A program made the translations under genes and the position numbers. A stretch of 64,000 nucleotides of DNA from Halolamina pelagica. Lineage in GTDB: Archaea; Halobacteriota; Halobacteria; Halobacteriales; Haloferacaceae. Each line of letters opens with the position of its first letter. The first letter of the stretch is position 1. Shown in pieces: positions 27,186-35,501 of the stretch. A model generated the notes under the pieces. The model was not told where the DNA came from. It did no database searches and worked only from the letters and a program-made list of their open reading frames with translations. The stretch lies in NCBI RefSeq assembly GCF_001307315.1, contig NZ_LGUC01000002.1:186001-250000 (forward strand). Reading direction: 5' to 3'.

Positions 27186-27251
27186 GCGCGACTCTTCACG
27201 GGCGAAGGAAATACCGTCTTTGCTTTTTGTACGGTGCCCGCGGCATCGCTG

Positions 27252-27281
27252 TATTGTACGATTAGCCCACAACCCTTAACA
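27252..27281 (+). promoter_or_regulatory. promoter with TATTG-N9-CCCACAAC motif before the thioredoxin operon
   Basis: TATTG (27252-27256), 9 bp, CCCACAAC (27266-27273), then CC and TTAAC as TATA box. The ATG at 27307 lies about 28 bp downstream, so thioredoxin is leaderless. The spacing and words match the TauE promoter at 25104. Confidence 0.62.
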
Positions 27282-27306
27282 ACTGTAGGTCGCCTACGGT
27301 AGCGTG

Positions 27307-27666
27307 ATGTCAGTTGACTCTACAGCGGACGGAAGCACCGACACGCCCACCGAGCCAGTCTACGTCGACGGCGAGGCGGACCTCGACGAGATCGTCGCCG
27401 AGAACGACGTGGTCCTCACGGACTTCTATGCGGACTGGTGTGGCCCGTGTCAGATGCTCGAGCCGGTCGTCGAATCGCTGGCCGAGGAGACGCCCGCGGC
27501 CGTGGCGAAAGTCGACGTGGACGCGAACCAGATGCTGGCCAGCTCCTACGGCGTCCGCGGCGTCCCCACGCTCGTCCTGTTCGCCGACGGCGAGCAGGTC
27601 GAGGAGATCGTCGGCGTCCAGGGTGAGGACCAGCTTCGCTCGCTGATCGAGCGCTACGCCGAATAA
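27307..27666 (+). CDS. thioredoxin
   Basis: A 119-residue thioredoxin with the active site WCGPC (about 44-48) in FYADWCGPCQMLEP, the cis-proline VPTLVLF and the end GVQGEDQLRSLIERYAE. A 20-residue acidic and threonine-rich N-terminal extension is typical of haloarchaeal thioredoxins. The ATG at 27307 is preferred over the GTG at 27304 because of the TATA spacing. Its stop directly abuts the ATG of thioredoxin reductase, so both form one operon. Confidence 0.92.
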   Translation: MSVDSTADGSTDTPTEPVYVDGEADLDEIVAENDVVLTDFYADWCGPCQMLEPVVESLAEETPAAVAKVDVDANQMLASSYGVRGVPTLVLFADGEQVEEIVGVQGEDQLRSLIERYAE

Positions 27667-28703
27667 ATGGCTGGGGACACGCGATCGCTCGTCATCGCCG
27701 GCTCCGGCGTCGCCGGTCTCTCGGCGGCCGTCTACGCGGCCCGCGCCGACCTCGACCCGCTCGTCCTCGAGGGCGACGAGCCGGGCGGCCAGCTGACGCT
27801 CACGACCGACGTGGAGAACTTCCTCGGTTTCCCCGAGGGCGTCGGGGGATGGAGCTGATCCAGCGCGGGAAAGAGCAGGCCGAGCGCTTCGGCGCCGAGT
27901 TCCAGCACGGCAGCATTGAAGCGGCCGAGGTGGAGGAGCGGCCGCTCGAACTCTCGCTCTCGACGGGTGAGACGATCCGGACGCGGGCGCTGATCGTCGC
28001 GACCGGCGCGAGCGCCCGCTGGGTCGGCGCCGACGGCGAGGAGGAGCTGATGGGGTACGGGCTCTCGACCTGTGCCACCTGTGACGGCGCCTTCCACCGC
28101 GGCGACGACGTGCTCGTCATCGGCGGCGGCGACAGCGCCATGGAGGAGGCGCTGTTCCTCGCGAAGTTCGCCGACAGCGTCACGGTCGTCCACCGCCGCG
28201 AGGAACTCCGGGCCTCGGAGATCATGGCCGACCGGGCCCGCGAGCACGCGGACATCGAGTTCGCCTGGAACACCGAACTGCTGGCCATCGACGGCTCCCA
28301 GGAGGCCGGCGTGACCGGTGCGAGGCTGGTCTCCCATCCCGAGGGGTACCCCAGCGAGCGCTACGAGAACGGCGAGGACGTGACCGTCGAGGAGGTCGAC
28401 GTGGGCGGCGTGTTCTACGCCATCGGCCACGAGCCCAACACGGCGTTCCTGCAGGACACGCCGGTCGAACTCGATTCGGATGGCTACGTCCGGACGACCG
28501 ACGCCGACTCGTGGGCCACCACGGCGACGGCGGCCGAGGGAGTCTTTGCGGCGGGCGACGTAATGGACCGTGCGTACCAGCAGGCGGTCACCGCCGCCGG
28601 CATGGGCAGTATGGCCGCTCTGGACGCGGAGGAGTGGCTCGAGTCGACGCCCGCGCCGTCGGCGGCCGCCGCGGAGGCGCCGCCGATGGAGGCTGATGAC
28701 TGA
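27667..28703 (+). CDS. trxB: thioredoxin reductase TrxB (apparent frameshift)
   Basis: An FAD/NAD(P)-dependent disulfide reductase of about 345 residues. It has the FAD-binding [32 protein letters not shown], redox motif CATCDG (about 137-142), second dinucleotide fold [12 protein letters not shown] and C-terminal [19 protein letters not shown]. The frame breaks at the G run 27844-27848. One extra G joins EGVGG to [10 protein letters not shown], as in all TrxB proteins. The Ala/Pro-rich tail is an extension. It starts immediately after the thioredoxin stop and its stop overlaps the next gene (TGATG). Confidence 0.9.
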
Positions 28704-29086
28704 TGGGAACGACCGAAAACACGATCGACACGATCGACCCGGCGAGCGTCGAGGACCAGGCCGACCGGATCGTCCTCTCGTTCCGGTCGCCGGAGGCCGA
28801 TCCCGACGACGACAGCACCTGGTGGGTCGCTGACAGCGCCTGGCTCCAGGAGAACATGAACGACAGCACCTACCTGCAGTATCTCCAGCGCGCCCACGCC
28901 GGCCCGGTCGCCGTCGGCGAGGAGTGGGAGGAGTTCGTCAACTGCGGCTGTGCGAGCCCGCAGGACGTGGTGCTCCGCGTCGAGGCGATCGAGGGCGGCA
29001 CGACCATGGGCTTCGAGACGGAGATCGAACTCGTTTCGCGGCGATCCATCCTCGAGGGCGATGCGGTGATCGAGAGCGCGAACTGA
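28703..29086 (+). CDS. conserved-looking hypothetical protein coupled to thioredoxin reductase
   Basis: A 127-residue soluble acidic protein without a family I recognise. Notable features are DDDSTWWVADSAWLQE, a short NCGCAS motif near residue 92 with two cysteines two residues apart, and a regular alternating C-terminal half that suggests beta structure. Its start overlaps the trxB stop by TGATG, so it is the third gene of the thioredoxin operon. The CxC-like pair could be a thioredoxin substrate, which is speculation. Confidence 0.6.
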   Translation: MGTTENTIDTIDPASVEDQADRIVLSFRSPEADPDDDSTWWVADSAWLQENMNDSTYLQYLQRAHAGPVAVGEEWEEFVNCGCASPQDVVLRVEAIEGGTTMGFETEIELVSRRSILEGDAVIESAN

Positions 29087-29164
29087 GGCCTACTTTTCTG
29101 TCCGCAGTCGGTATGTTCGAGCGGTTACGCGAAATCCGTACAGAGAAACGATCTCGCCGGCCCG

Positions 29165-31543
29165 CTACTCCTCGAGCAGCGGGCGCGAGGAGTTCGTCAC
29201 GACCAGGATGCTGCTGGCGGCCATCGCGACCGCGGCGAACAGCGGATTGAGCATCCCCGAGAGCGCCAGCGGGATCGCGACCGCGTTGTAGAGGAACGCC
29301 CAGCCGATGTTCTGTTTGACGCGCGTCCCGGTCGCCTTCGAGAGGTCGAACACGGTCTCAAGCGAACTTAGATCGTCGTCGATGATCGCCACGTCGGCGG
29401 CGTCGACGGCGATGGCGGTGCCGCTGCCGAGCGCGATCCCGAGGTCGGCGCTGGCCAGCGCGGGGCCGTCGTTGGTGCCGTCGCCGACCATCGCGAGCGT
29501 CCGGCCGGCGCCGAGCCGGCGCACGGTTTCGGCTTTCCCCTCCGGCGGCACGCCGGCGAACACCTGATCGATCGCCGGGTGGTCGCGGTACGTCGCCGTC
29601 GCCTCGTTCTCGTCGCCGGTGAGCAGCACCACGTCGACGCCGCGGTCGGCGAGCCCGGTGACGGTCTCTTCCCAGCCCGCTCGGGGCTGGTCGCCAAGGA
29701 CGATCACGCCCTCGGACTCGCCGTCGCGGCCGACGAGGATCGGGAGGTTCCCCTGTTCGCGGACCGCCGCCGCCCGCTCGCGTACGTCGTCACTGACGGT
29801 CCAGCCGCGCTCGTCGAACAGATCGGGGTGGCCGACGACGATGGACTCGCCGTCGACGGTGCCGGAGACGCCGTTCGTGTGGCTCTCGAACGCCTCGACG
29901 GGGTCCCCGTCCCACTCGGAGTCGAAGGCGTCGGCGATAGCCGTCGCGACGGGGTGAGAGGAGCGGCGTTCGAGCGCGGCCGCCGCCGCGAGTGCGTTCT
30001 CGGGCGCCGTTGTCTCCGTGACTTCGAGATCGCCCGTGGTCAGCGTGCCCGTCTTGTCGAACACCACCGTGTCGACGCCGCGGAACCGCTCGAACACCGT
30101 CTCGTCGAACACGACGATGCTGCGCTCGATGGCGTCTCGGATCCCCGAGGCGACCGCCAGCGGTGTCGCGAGCCCCAGCGCACAGGGACAGGAGACGAGC
30201 AACACGGTCAGCGAGATGAGCACCGCCTGCGTCGGCCCGGCGCCGAGGGCGAGGTAGGTGATTCCGGCGCCGAGTGCCAGCACCACCACCGTCGGGACGA
30301 AGATCACGGCCAGCCGGTCTGCGAGCTTCTGGACGCCGCTGTTGGCGCTCTGGAGGTTCCAGAGCAGGTTCGTCACGCGGTCGATGCTGCTCGTCGCGCC
30401 CTCGCCGACCGCGATGGTGAGCGAGCCGTCCGAGAGCGCCGAGCCACCGACGACCTGGTCGCCGTGCTCCTTCGAGACCGGGAGTGACTCGCCCGTGACG
30501 ACCGCCTCGTCGACCGTCCCCGTCCCGTCGACGACGGTACCGTCGACGGGGATGCGGTCGCCAGTCCGGACAAGCACGCGGTCCCCTTCGGTGAGGTCGC
30601 TCACGTCGACGGTCGTCGTCGAGCCGTCGGGGTCGAGCAGCGTCGCTTCGGAGACCTGCTCGTCGCCCAGCTCGGAGAGCAGCCCCATCGCGCGCTTCTT
30701 GATCGAGGACTCGTAGTAGTTGCCCGCGGTGACCACGACGACGATCGCGACGGTCACGTCGTAGTAGATGTCGATCCGGCCGAGCGCGGCCGCGAGCGTG
30801 CTGTAGGCGAACGCGCTGACGGCCGCGAGCGCCACCAGCAAGTCCATGTTCGGCGATCTCGCGCGCAAACTCACGATCGCGCCCCGCAGGATCGGCTTCC
30901 CGACGCCAAACAACACCAGCGAGGTCAGCAGGAACAGGACGACGTAGAAGTACGACGCCCCCTGGAGCTGAGAGCGGGCCATCTCCTCGATCCACGGCGG
31001 GTAGAGCCCGAAGTGGACGGGGTAGATGTAGATGAAGTACGGGAGCATCACCGCCATCCCGAGCATCACGCCCGCGGCGATCCGCCAGAGCAGCGTGTCC
31101 TCGGCGTGGGCGCCGGCCGTCCCCTCCTCGCGGTCGTCGGCGACGTAGCCCGCGGTCGTCAGCTGGTCCTGGACGGTCGACTCGTCGACCTGCTCGGGGT
31201 CGTGATCGACGCGGACGGTCTCGGTGACGTAGCTGGCCTGTGCGGCGTCGATCCCCTCTTCGGCCCCCGCGACCGACTCCAGGAACGCCTCACAGGTGGT
31301 GCAGTGCATCCCGCTGACGTGGAAGTACGACCGCTCGTACCCCTCGGGCGGCTCCTCGTCGAGTGCGGTGTCCTCGGCGGCCGCCTCGCGCACGTCGTCG
31401 GCCTCGACCGCGGCGTCGCCGAGGGCGTCGTGCACGTCCCGACAGCCAGTACAGCAGTAGACTGCGTCCTCGCCCTCGACGCGACCCCGCGAGAGCGAGA
31501 GGCCACAGAGGGCACACTCGCCCTCGTCGGCGCTCGCCGTCAT
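29165..31543 (-). CDS. heavy-metal (copper) P-type ATPase, CcoI/CopA-like
   Basis: A 792-residue P1B ATPase. The N-terminus has a Cys-rich ribbon (CALCG near 10-14, then YCCTGC near 30-35) and a heavy-metal-associated domain with GMHCTTC (about 82-88). Then come the transmembrane domains with SCPCALG as metal-transport motif, the TGES actuator loop, the phosphorylation site DKTGTLT, the HP-lock region SSHPVA and the hinge GDGTNDGPALA. The CPC motif and the extra N-terminal Cys ribbon match FixI/CcoI-type pumps that supply copper for terminal oxidases. It is divergent from a UreH_2-like membrane gene, which often accompanies CcoI. The start used is the ATG at 31543. Confidence 0.9.
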   Translation of the reverse strand: MTASADEGECALCGLSLSRGRVEGEDAVYCCTGCRDVHDALGDAAVEADDVREAAAEDTALDEEPPEGYERSYFHVSGMHCTTCEAFLESVAGAEEGIDAAQASYVTETVRVDHDPEQVDESTVQDQLTTAGYVADDREEGTAGAHAEDTLLWRIAAGVMLGMAVMLPYFIYIYPVHFGLYPPWIEEMARSQLQGASYFYVVLFLLTSLVLFGVGKPILRGAIVSLRARSPNMDLLVALAAVSAFAYSTLAAALGRIDIYYDVTVAIVVVVTAGNYYESSIKKRAMGLLSELGDEQVSEATLLDPDGSTTTVDVSDLTEGDRVLVRTGDRIPVDGTVVDGTGTVDEAVVTGESLPVSKEHGDQVVGGSALSDGSLTIAVGEGATSSIDRVTNLLWNLQSANSGVQKLADRLAVIFVPTVVVLALGAGITYLALGAGPTQAVLISLTVLLVSCPCALGLATPLAVASGIRDAIERSIVVFDETVFERFRGVDTVVFDKTGTLTTGDLEVTETTAPENALAAAAALERRSSHPVATAIADAFDSEWDGDPVEAFESHTNGVSGTVDGESIVVGHPDLFDERGWTVSDDVRERAAAVREQGNLPILVGRDGESEGVIVLGDQPRAGWEETVTGLADRGVDVVLLTGDENEATATYRDHPAIDQVFAGVPPEGKAETVRRLGAGRTLAMVGDGTNDGPALASADLGIALGSGTAIAVDAADVAIIDDDLSSLETVFDLSKATGTRVKQNIGWAFLYNAVAIPLALSGMLNPLFAAVAMAASSILVVTNSSRPLLEE

Positions 31544-31665
31544 GGCCGGATCACCCGGCGCCGTTCGAGAGTCACACCAGAACTGAAAACCCCGTGGGGC
31601 CCGTAGCCCTGCATCGTGATCCGTGATCGACTGTCGTCGACGGGCCGATCGGGCCGGGGGGCGCG

Positions 31666-32451
31666 ATGATTCCGACGCCGGCACACGTCGGGCCGCTGCC
31701 GACCGGCGAAGTCGAGACCGTCGTGTTCCTCGTCGTCGGGCTGCTCGGGGGCGCCCACTGTCTGGGGATGTGTGGGCCGCTGGTGACGATGTACGCCGAC
31801 AGAATGGAGAGCGGGAGCGAGAACGTGCTCAGTCTGTACGAGGTGCGGCAACACGCGCTGTTCAACGCGGGCCGGACGGTTAGTTACGCCGTTATCGGCG
31901 CGCTGTTCGGCCTGCTCGGCTCGGTGGTGTTCGGCGCCGCGTCGACGGTCACCGCCATCGGCGACACGGTCCGGGCGGTCTCCGGACTGGTCGTCGGCGT
32001 CCTGATCCTCGTCGTCGGCGCCCGGTACGTGCTCGGCCAGTTCGGCGGGCACGGGCTGTTCGGTGGCGGCGGCAGCTGGTTCAGTTCGATCTACGGCCGC
32101 CTCACCGCGCACGTCGAGAAGTGGGCCAACGGCCCGGGGATCTTCGGGCTCGGCCTCGTCCACGGCCTGCTCCCCTGTCCGATCCTCTACCCCGCGTTCC
32201 TCTACGCGTTCGCCCAGGGGTCGCCCGGGGTCGGCGCCGTCTCGCTCACGCTGCTGGGGCTGGGGACGTTCCCGACGCTGTTCCTCTACGGCACCGTGAT
32301 CCAGACGATCGGCAACCGCCACCGGGAGCGGCTCCACCGCGCTCTCGGCGTCGCCTTCCTCGTCATGGGCTGGATGCCGATCGCCCACTCGCTCAGCCTG
32401 TTCGGCATCGAAATCCCCCACGTCGAGGTCCCGGTGTACCTGCCGTTCTGA
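31666..32451 (+). CDS. UreH_2/TauE-like membrane protein associated with copper ATPase
   Basis: A 261-residue protein with about six hydrophobic helices. The signature GGAHCLGMCGPLV (about 28-40) holds two cysteines, and GLVHGLLPCPILYPAF repeats the pattern with one cysteine in the second half. This is the DsbD/UreH-type transmembrane fold found beside CcoI ATPases, probably helping copper or thiol delivery during oxidase assembly. It is divergently arranged with the P-type ATPase, 122 bp apart. Confidence 0.82.
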   Translation: MIPTPAHVGPLPTGEVETVVFLVVGLLGGAHCLGMCGPLVTMYADRMESGSENVLSLYEVRQHALFNAGRTVSYAVIGALFGLLGSVVFGAASTVTAIGDTVRAVSGLVVGVLILVVGARYVLGQFGGHGLFGGGGSWFSSIYGRLTAHVEKWANGPGIFGLGLVHGLLPCPILYPAFLYAFAQGSPGVGAVSLTLLGLGTFPTLFLYGTVIQTIGNRHRERLHRALGVAFLVMGWMPIAHSLSLFGIEIPHVEVPVYLPF

Positions 32452-32650
32452 CCGCGCGGGACGACGCCCGCGCCGGTCGATTCCGGGGTGATTCACGCTA
32501 GTGATTGGGGCTCGACGCCCCTGACAATTCTGGTACGGGCGTCGAACGGCCCCGCCCGGTGCCCGCCGCGTCGCTTGGGACCGTCGCTCCTACCCACACC
32601 ACGATGTCCGCCGTTCTCGCGCCATCTACCGCGGACACAGTGGTGTGGCC

Positions 32651-32682
32651 CGTAGCGATGCCGGCAAGCTGTGCCGGCTACG
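32651..32682. repeat. interrupted dyad in orc1 neighbourhood
   Basis: CGTAGC-GAT-GCCGGC pairs with GCCGGCTACG across a 7-nt loop, with a 4-nt bulge in the left arm. It may be a terminator for the gene ending at 32451, but it lies about 200 bp beyond that stop. Confidence 0.4.
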
Positions 32683-32799
32683 CGAGTGTCGGTGAGTCTG
32701 TCCCGGAAACGGCTCTCCGTCGTCCATTCCGTGCGTGTCGCTGGCACGGTGATCCTTCCCGAGGAACAGCGGACACGGTGGGGTCGGTCGCCGGTCCTC

Positions 32800-32875
32800 G
32801 GCGCGGAACCCGACCGGAACCGTTCGTTTCGCGACCCTGCCGGTCGATTTCCGGGCGATCAGAACCGAACGGAAC
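32800..32875 (-). repeat. minus-strand array of the 10-bp motif GTTCCG(A/T)TCG
   Basis: Read on the minus strand, GTTCCGTTCG (32866-32875), GTTCTGATCG (32856-32865), GTTCCGGTCG (32811-32820) and GTTCCGCGCC (32800-32809) share the consensus of the plus-strand array at 35414-35483. The first two and the last two are about 10 bp apart, and weaker units lie between. Confidence 0.6.
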
Positions 32876-33133
32876 CCTCCGGAGAGCCTTGATGGGGGTG
32901 TGGCGGCGAGTGAGCGTACGATGACGCATCCGCAGCGAGCACCCTCGAGTGGATCGCACCGGACGAGCGGCCAGCCACGGCGCCGGCGTGGGCGTCGGAC
33001 GACCGCGCCCGCCCGCCGGCGCCGTCGCACAGGCCCACCCGCAGTCACGAGCGAGCGCCGAGCGCCACGACGCTCCCACACGACCCCGCCACGGCGGCCG
33101 CCGACGGCCGACTCCCCGCCGCAAGTCGGCACG

Positions 33134-33393
33134 ATGCCCACGCAGGCGCTCGGTGTCGATCTGCCACACGGGCTGGTCCGACTGCTCGGCGCGCTGACGC
33201 TCGCCGACGGCCGCAGGCGGGCGATCGCGACCGCGGGGCTGCTCTGGCTGGCGCTCCAGCTCGGCTACCAGACCGGCGTGATCGACGCCGAGGTGGGTAT
33301 CTGGCTCGCCGCAGGCGTCGTCGTCGCTGCGCTGCACGGGCTTGGGAGGTCGGCGTCCCCTCGCCCGCGGCGTCGAACCCACCGGGCTGGTGA
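33134..33393 (+). CDS. small membrane protein, function unknown (apparent frameshift)
   Basis: A protein of about 86 residues starting MPTQALGVDLPHGLVRLL, with two short hydrophobic stretches (about 30-45 and 55-72). The frame as given runs on into an Arg-rich unlikely tail. Restoring one G in the run 33344-33346 turns HGLGRSAS into HGLGEVGVPSPAASNPPGW and a stop at 33391-33393, which looks like a natural C-terminus. It lies upstream of the SDR gene. No function is evident. Confidence 0.5.
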
Positions 33394-33497
33394 CGGTCGG
33401 CTGCGTCGTCGTCGGGATCCGGAGCGACGCTGATGGTGCCCCTCTCGCCCGGCGCGGGTCCCGAACGTTCACTTCGCCGCCGGTCGAACGATGGCGT

Positions 33498-34364
33498 ATG
33501 AGCCAGAACCGGGGCGTGGTCGTGCTCACCGGCGGCACCAGCGGCATCGGCCGGATCGCGGCGACGACGCTGGCCACCGCGGGCTGGACCGTCGCGGTCG
33601 TCGGGCGCGACCGCGCCGCCGGCGAGTCCCTCGCCGCCGAGTCGTCGACGGCGTCGGGGATGATCCGGTTCCACCGGGCGGATCTGGCGACACAGGCCCG
33701 CGTGCGGTCGCTCGCGGCCGAACTCCGCGACGGGTACGCCCGGATCGACGCGCTCGTCCACAACGCCGGCCTCTCGGGCAGCGACCGGATCGAGACAGCC
33801 GACGGGATCGAACGCACGTTCGCGGTCAACTATCTCGCGCCGTATCTGCTCACGCACGAACTGCTCGACAGCCTGCGTGCGTCGGCGCCGGCCCGGATCG
33901 TCACCACGGGCACGGAGCTCCACCGGCGGGCGACGCTCGACTTCGAGAACCTCCAGTTCGAGACCGGGTACGACGCCCGGCGGGCGTACTCCCGGTCGAA
34001 GCTCGCGCTGATGGCGTTCACCCTCGAACTCGCGGCGCGGCTCCCGGCCGACAGTGGCGTCACGGCCAACAGCTTCCACCCGGGGTTCGTCCCGTCGACA
34101 GGGTTGTTCCGCGACGCCGCCCGGCGGACACGGCTGCTGGTGCGGCTCGCAGGGCTCGTCCCCGGCGTCGGCACCTCGCCGCAGGCGGCCGCCGACCGGC
34201 TCGTCCGGCTCGTGACCGACCGGACGTTCGGCGAGCGGACGGGGGTGTACGTGACCGGCGACGGGATCGAGGAGCCGGCCCCCGAGGCCACCGACCCGGC
34301 ACTCCGGGAGCGACTCTGGGAGCGGAGCGCGGCGCTCGTCGGCGTCGATCCGGCGTGGCCGTGA
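33498..34364 (+). CDS. short-chain dehydrogenase/reductase (retinol-dehydrogenase-like)
   Basis: A 288-residue NAD(P)-dependent oxidoreductase. It has a Rossmann motif TGGTSGIG (about 11-18), VHNAGLSG, the catalytic YSRSK, and SFHPGFVPSTGLF after the active site. The usual catalytic serine position reads IVTTGTELH, so a threonine or serine variant is present. The overall order matches the retinol-dehydrogenase/WW-domain oxidoreductase-like subgroup. The ATG at 33498 is chosen because the Rossmann motif follows directly. The substrate is unknown. Its stop lies 3 bp from the convergent orc1 stop. Confidence 0.85.
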   Translation: MSQNRGVVVLTGGTSGIGRIAATTLATAGWTVAVVGRDRAAGESLAAESSTASGMIRFHRADLATQARVRSLAAELRDGYARIDALVHNAGLSGSDRIETADGIERTFAVNYLAPYLLTHELLDSLRASAPARIVTTGTELHRRATLDFENLQFETGYDARRAYSRSKLALMAFTLELAARLPADSGVTANSFHPGFVPSTGLFRDAARRTRLLVRLAGLVPGVGTSPQAAADRLVRLVTDRTFGERTGVYVTGDGIEEPAPEATDPALRERLWERSAALVGVDPAWP

Positions 34365-34367
34365 GGC

Positions 34368-35369
34368 CTACGAGGACAGCAGGTAGGTCTTGCCGTCGCC
34401 GCTTCGCTCCGTCTCGATCAGGTTGTAGTGCTCCAGTTTCGGCAGGTGGTTCTTGCGCAGCGCACGGAGGGTGATCGGGTCGGGATGGGCCTGCTGGTAG
34501 CGGCGGTACAGCGCCTTCTGGATCAGCGGGCCGTGCTCCTCGATACACTCGTACAGCACGCGTTGGTGGTCGTTGAGCTTCGAGATGGTTTTCCGGCGCA
34601 CCTCGGCCTCGGCGTCGAGGACGGCGTCGTCGACGAGCCGCTGAGGGATCATCGACAGCCCCTCGCGCTCGCTCTTGCGGGCGGCCACGCGCAGCGCCGT
34701 GATCGCCTGCCGCGCGTCGCCGTCGACGAGCTCGGCGATCCGTCGCAGCGTCTCGTGCTCGACGGCGCCCGGTTCGAGCCCCTGTGCCGTCCGGCGGTCG
34801 AGGATCTCCGTGACGGTGTCGACGGTGTAGCGATCGAACTGGACACGGTAGCCCACGGAGATGCGGGAGTGGACCCGCTCGTCCAGCCGCGCGAGCAGGT
34901 CGACCTCGCGGTTGGCGATGCAGATCCACGCGAGGCCGGGGACGGAGTGGAGGTCGTACAGCACGTCCGAGTCCTGCAGTTGGTCTACCTCGTCGAGGAT
35001 GATGACGCTGGGGGCGTCGAGACCGTCCTGCAGCGTGTCGAGCAGCTCCCGCGTCGGGGCGTTCTTCGGGACGGCGGCGTCGGCGAGCGTGTTCGCGGCG
35101 CGCTCGAGCACGCTGCTGCGGGTGTAGTCCTTCCAGCAGTTGACGTAGGCGGTCGGCACGTCGAGCACTTCGCGTCGGAGCTCTCGCACGGCGGCGCGGG
35201 CGACGGTGGTCTTGCCGGCGCCGCTCGGGCCGAAGAGGAAGCAGTTCTCCGCCCGAACGCCGTTCTCGACGGGGGCGAGCGCGTCGGTCACCTCGTTCAT
35301 CTGGCTGTTACGCCCGACGATCTCCCTGGGGAGGTGCTCGTCCTCGAACACCGTCGCGTCTCGCAGCAT
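34368..35369 (-). CDS. Orc1/Cdc6-family replication initiator AAA+ protein
   Basis: A 333-residue protein. It has the N-terminal VFEDEHLPREIVGRNSQM, Walker A GPSGAGKTT (about 47-55), Walker B VIILDEVDQL, sensor-1 WICIANREV, sensor-2 region GDARQAITALRVAA and a C-terminal winged helix ending in KNHLPKLEHYNLI. It is one of the short Orc1/Cdc6 paralogues that haloarchaea carry in many copies. It may bind a nearby origin, but no canonical haloarchaeal ORB is visible. A TATA-like TTATCC (35395-35400) sits about 28 bp upstream, and a 7-unit 10-bp repeat array lies just beyond it. Confidence 0.88.
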   Translation of the reverse strand: MLRDATVFEDEHLPREIVGRNSQMNEVTDALAPVENGVRAENCFLFGPSGAGKTTVARAAVRELRREVLDVPTAYVNCWKDYTRSSVLERAANTLADAAVPKNAPTRELLDTLQDGLDAPSVIILDEVDQLQDSDVLYDLHSVPGLAWICIANREVDLLARLDERVHSRISVGYRVQFDRYTVDTVTEILDRRTAQGLEPGAVEHETLRRIAELVDGDARQAITALRVAARKSEREGLSMIPQRLVDDAVLDAEAEVRRKTISKLNDHQRVLYECIEEHGPLIQKALYRRYQQAHPDPITLRALRKNHLPKLEHYNLIETERSGDGKTYLLSS

Positions 35370-35394
35370 CTACCGAGTGGTGTGCCGACGACGG

Positions 35395-35400
35395 GATAAG
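35395..35400 (-). promoter_or_regulatory. TATA-like box of orc1/cdc6
   Basis: TTATCC on the minus strand, 26-31 bp before the ATG at 35369, directly beside the plus-strand GTTCCGAACG array. Confidence 0.45.
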
Positions 35401-35413
35401 TGGAACCCCTGGT

Positions 35414-35483
35414 GTTCCGATCGGTTCCGAATGGTCCCGAACGGGTCCGGCCAGTTTCGAACGGTCAGGAGCCGTTCCGAACG
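35414..35483 (+). repeat. seven-unit 10-bp array, consensus GTTCCGAACG
   Basis: Units begin at 35414, 35424, 35434, 35444, 35454, 35464 and 35474, exactly one helical turn apart. Units 1, 2, 3, 5 and 7 match GTTCCGAACG with at most two changes, and units 4 and 6 are degenerate. The array ends about 20 bp before the PH-domain gene stop at 35502 and begins about 45 bp upstream of the orc1 start. Confidence 0.7.
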
Positions 35484-35501
35484 AGCGCCCCGGCCCGCAT
35501 C

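Larger units (their letters stand above)
32452..33133. other. 680-bp non-coding region with dyad and 10-bp repeat motif
   Basis: I find no gene here. Long open frames (for example 32626-33141 minus) are Arg/Pro/Ser-rich shadows of high GC. Features present are the interrupted dyad at 32651-32682 and the minus-strand GTTCCGxTCG array at 32800-32875. The region is part of the orc1 neighbourhood. It has no AT-rich unwinding segment, which argues against a full replication origin. Confidence 0.55.

Noticed and set aside
32626..33141. 171-aa minus-strand frame in the orc1 neighbourhood
   Set aside because: It is Arg/Pro/Ser-rich without any domain and overlaps the repeat array and the small membrane gene.
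35414..35483. Canonical haloarchaeal ORB origin
   Set aside because: The array lacks the usual long ORB consensus and an AT-rich unwinding element, so it is kept as a binding-site array only.
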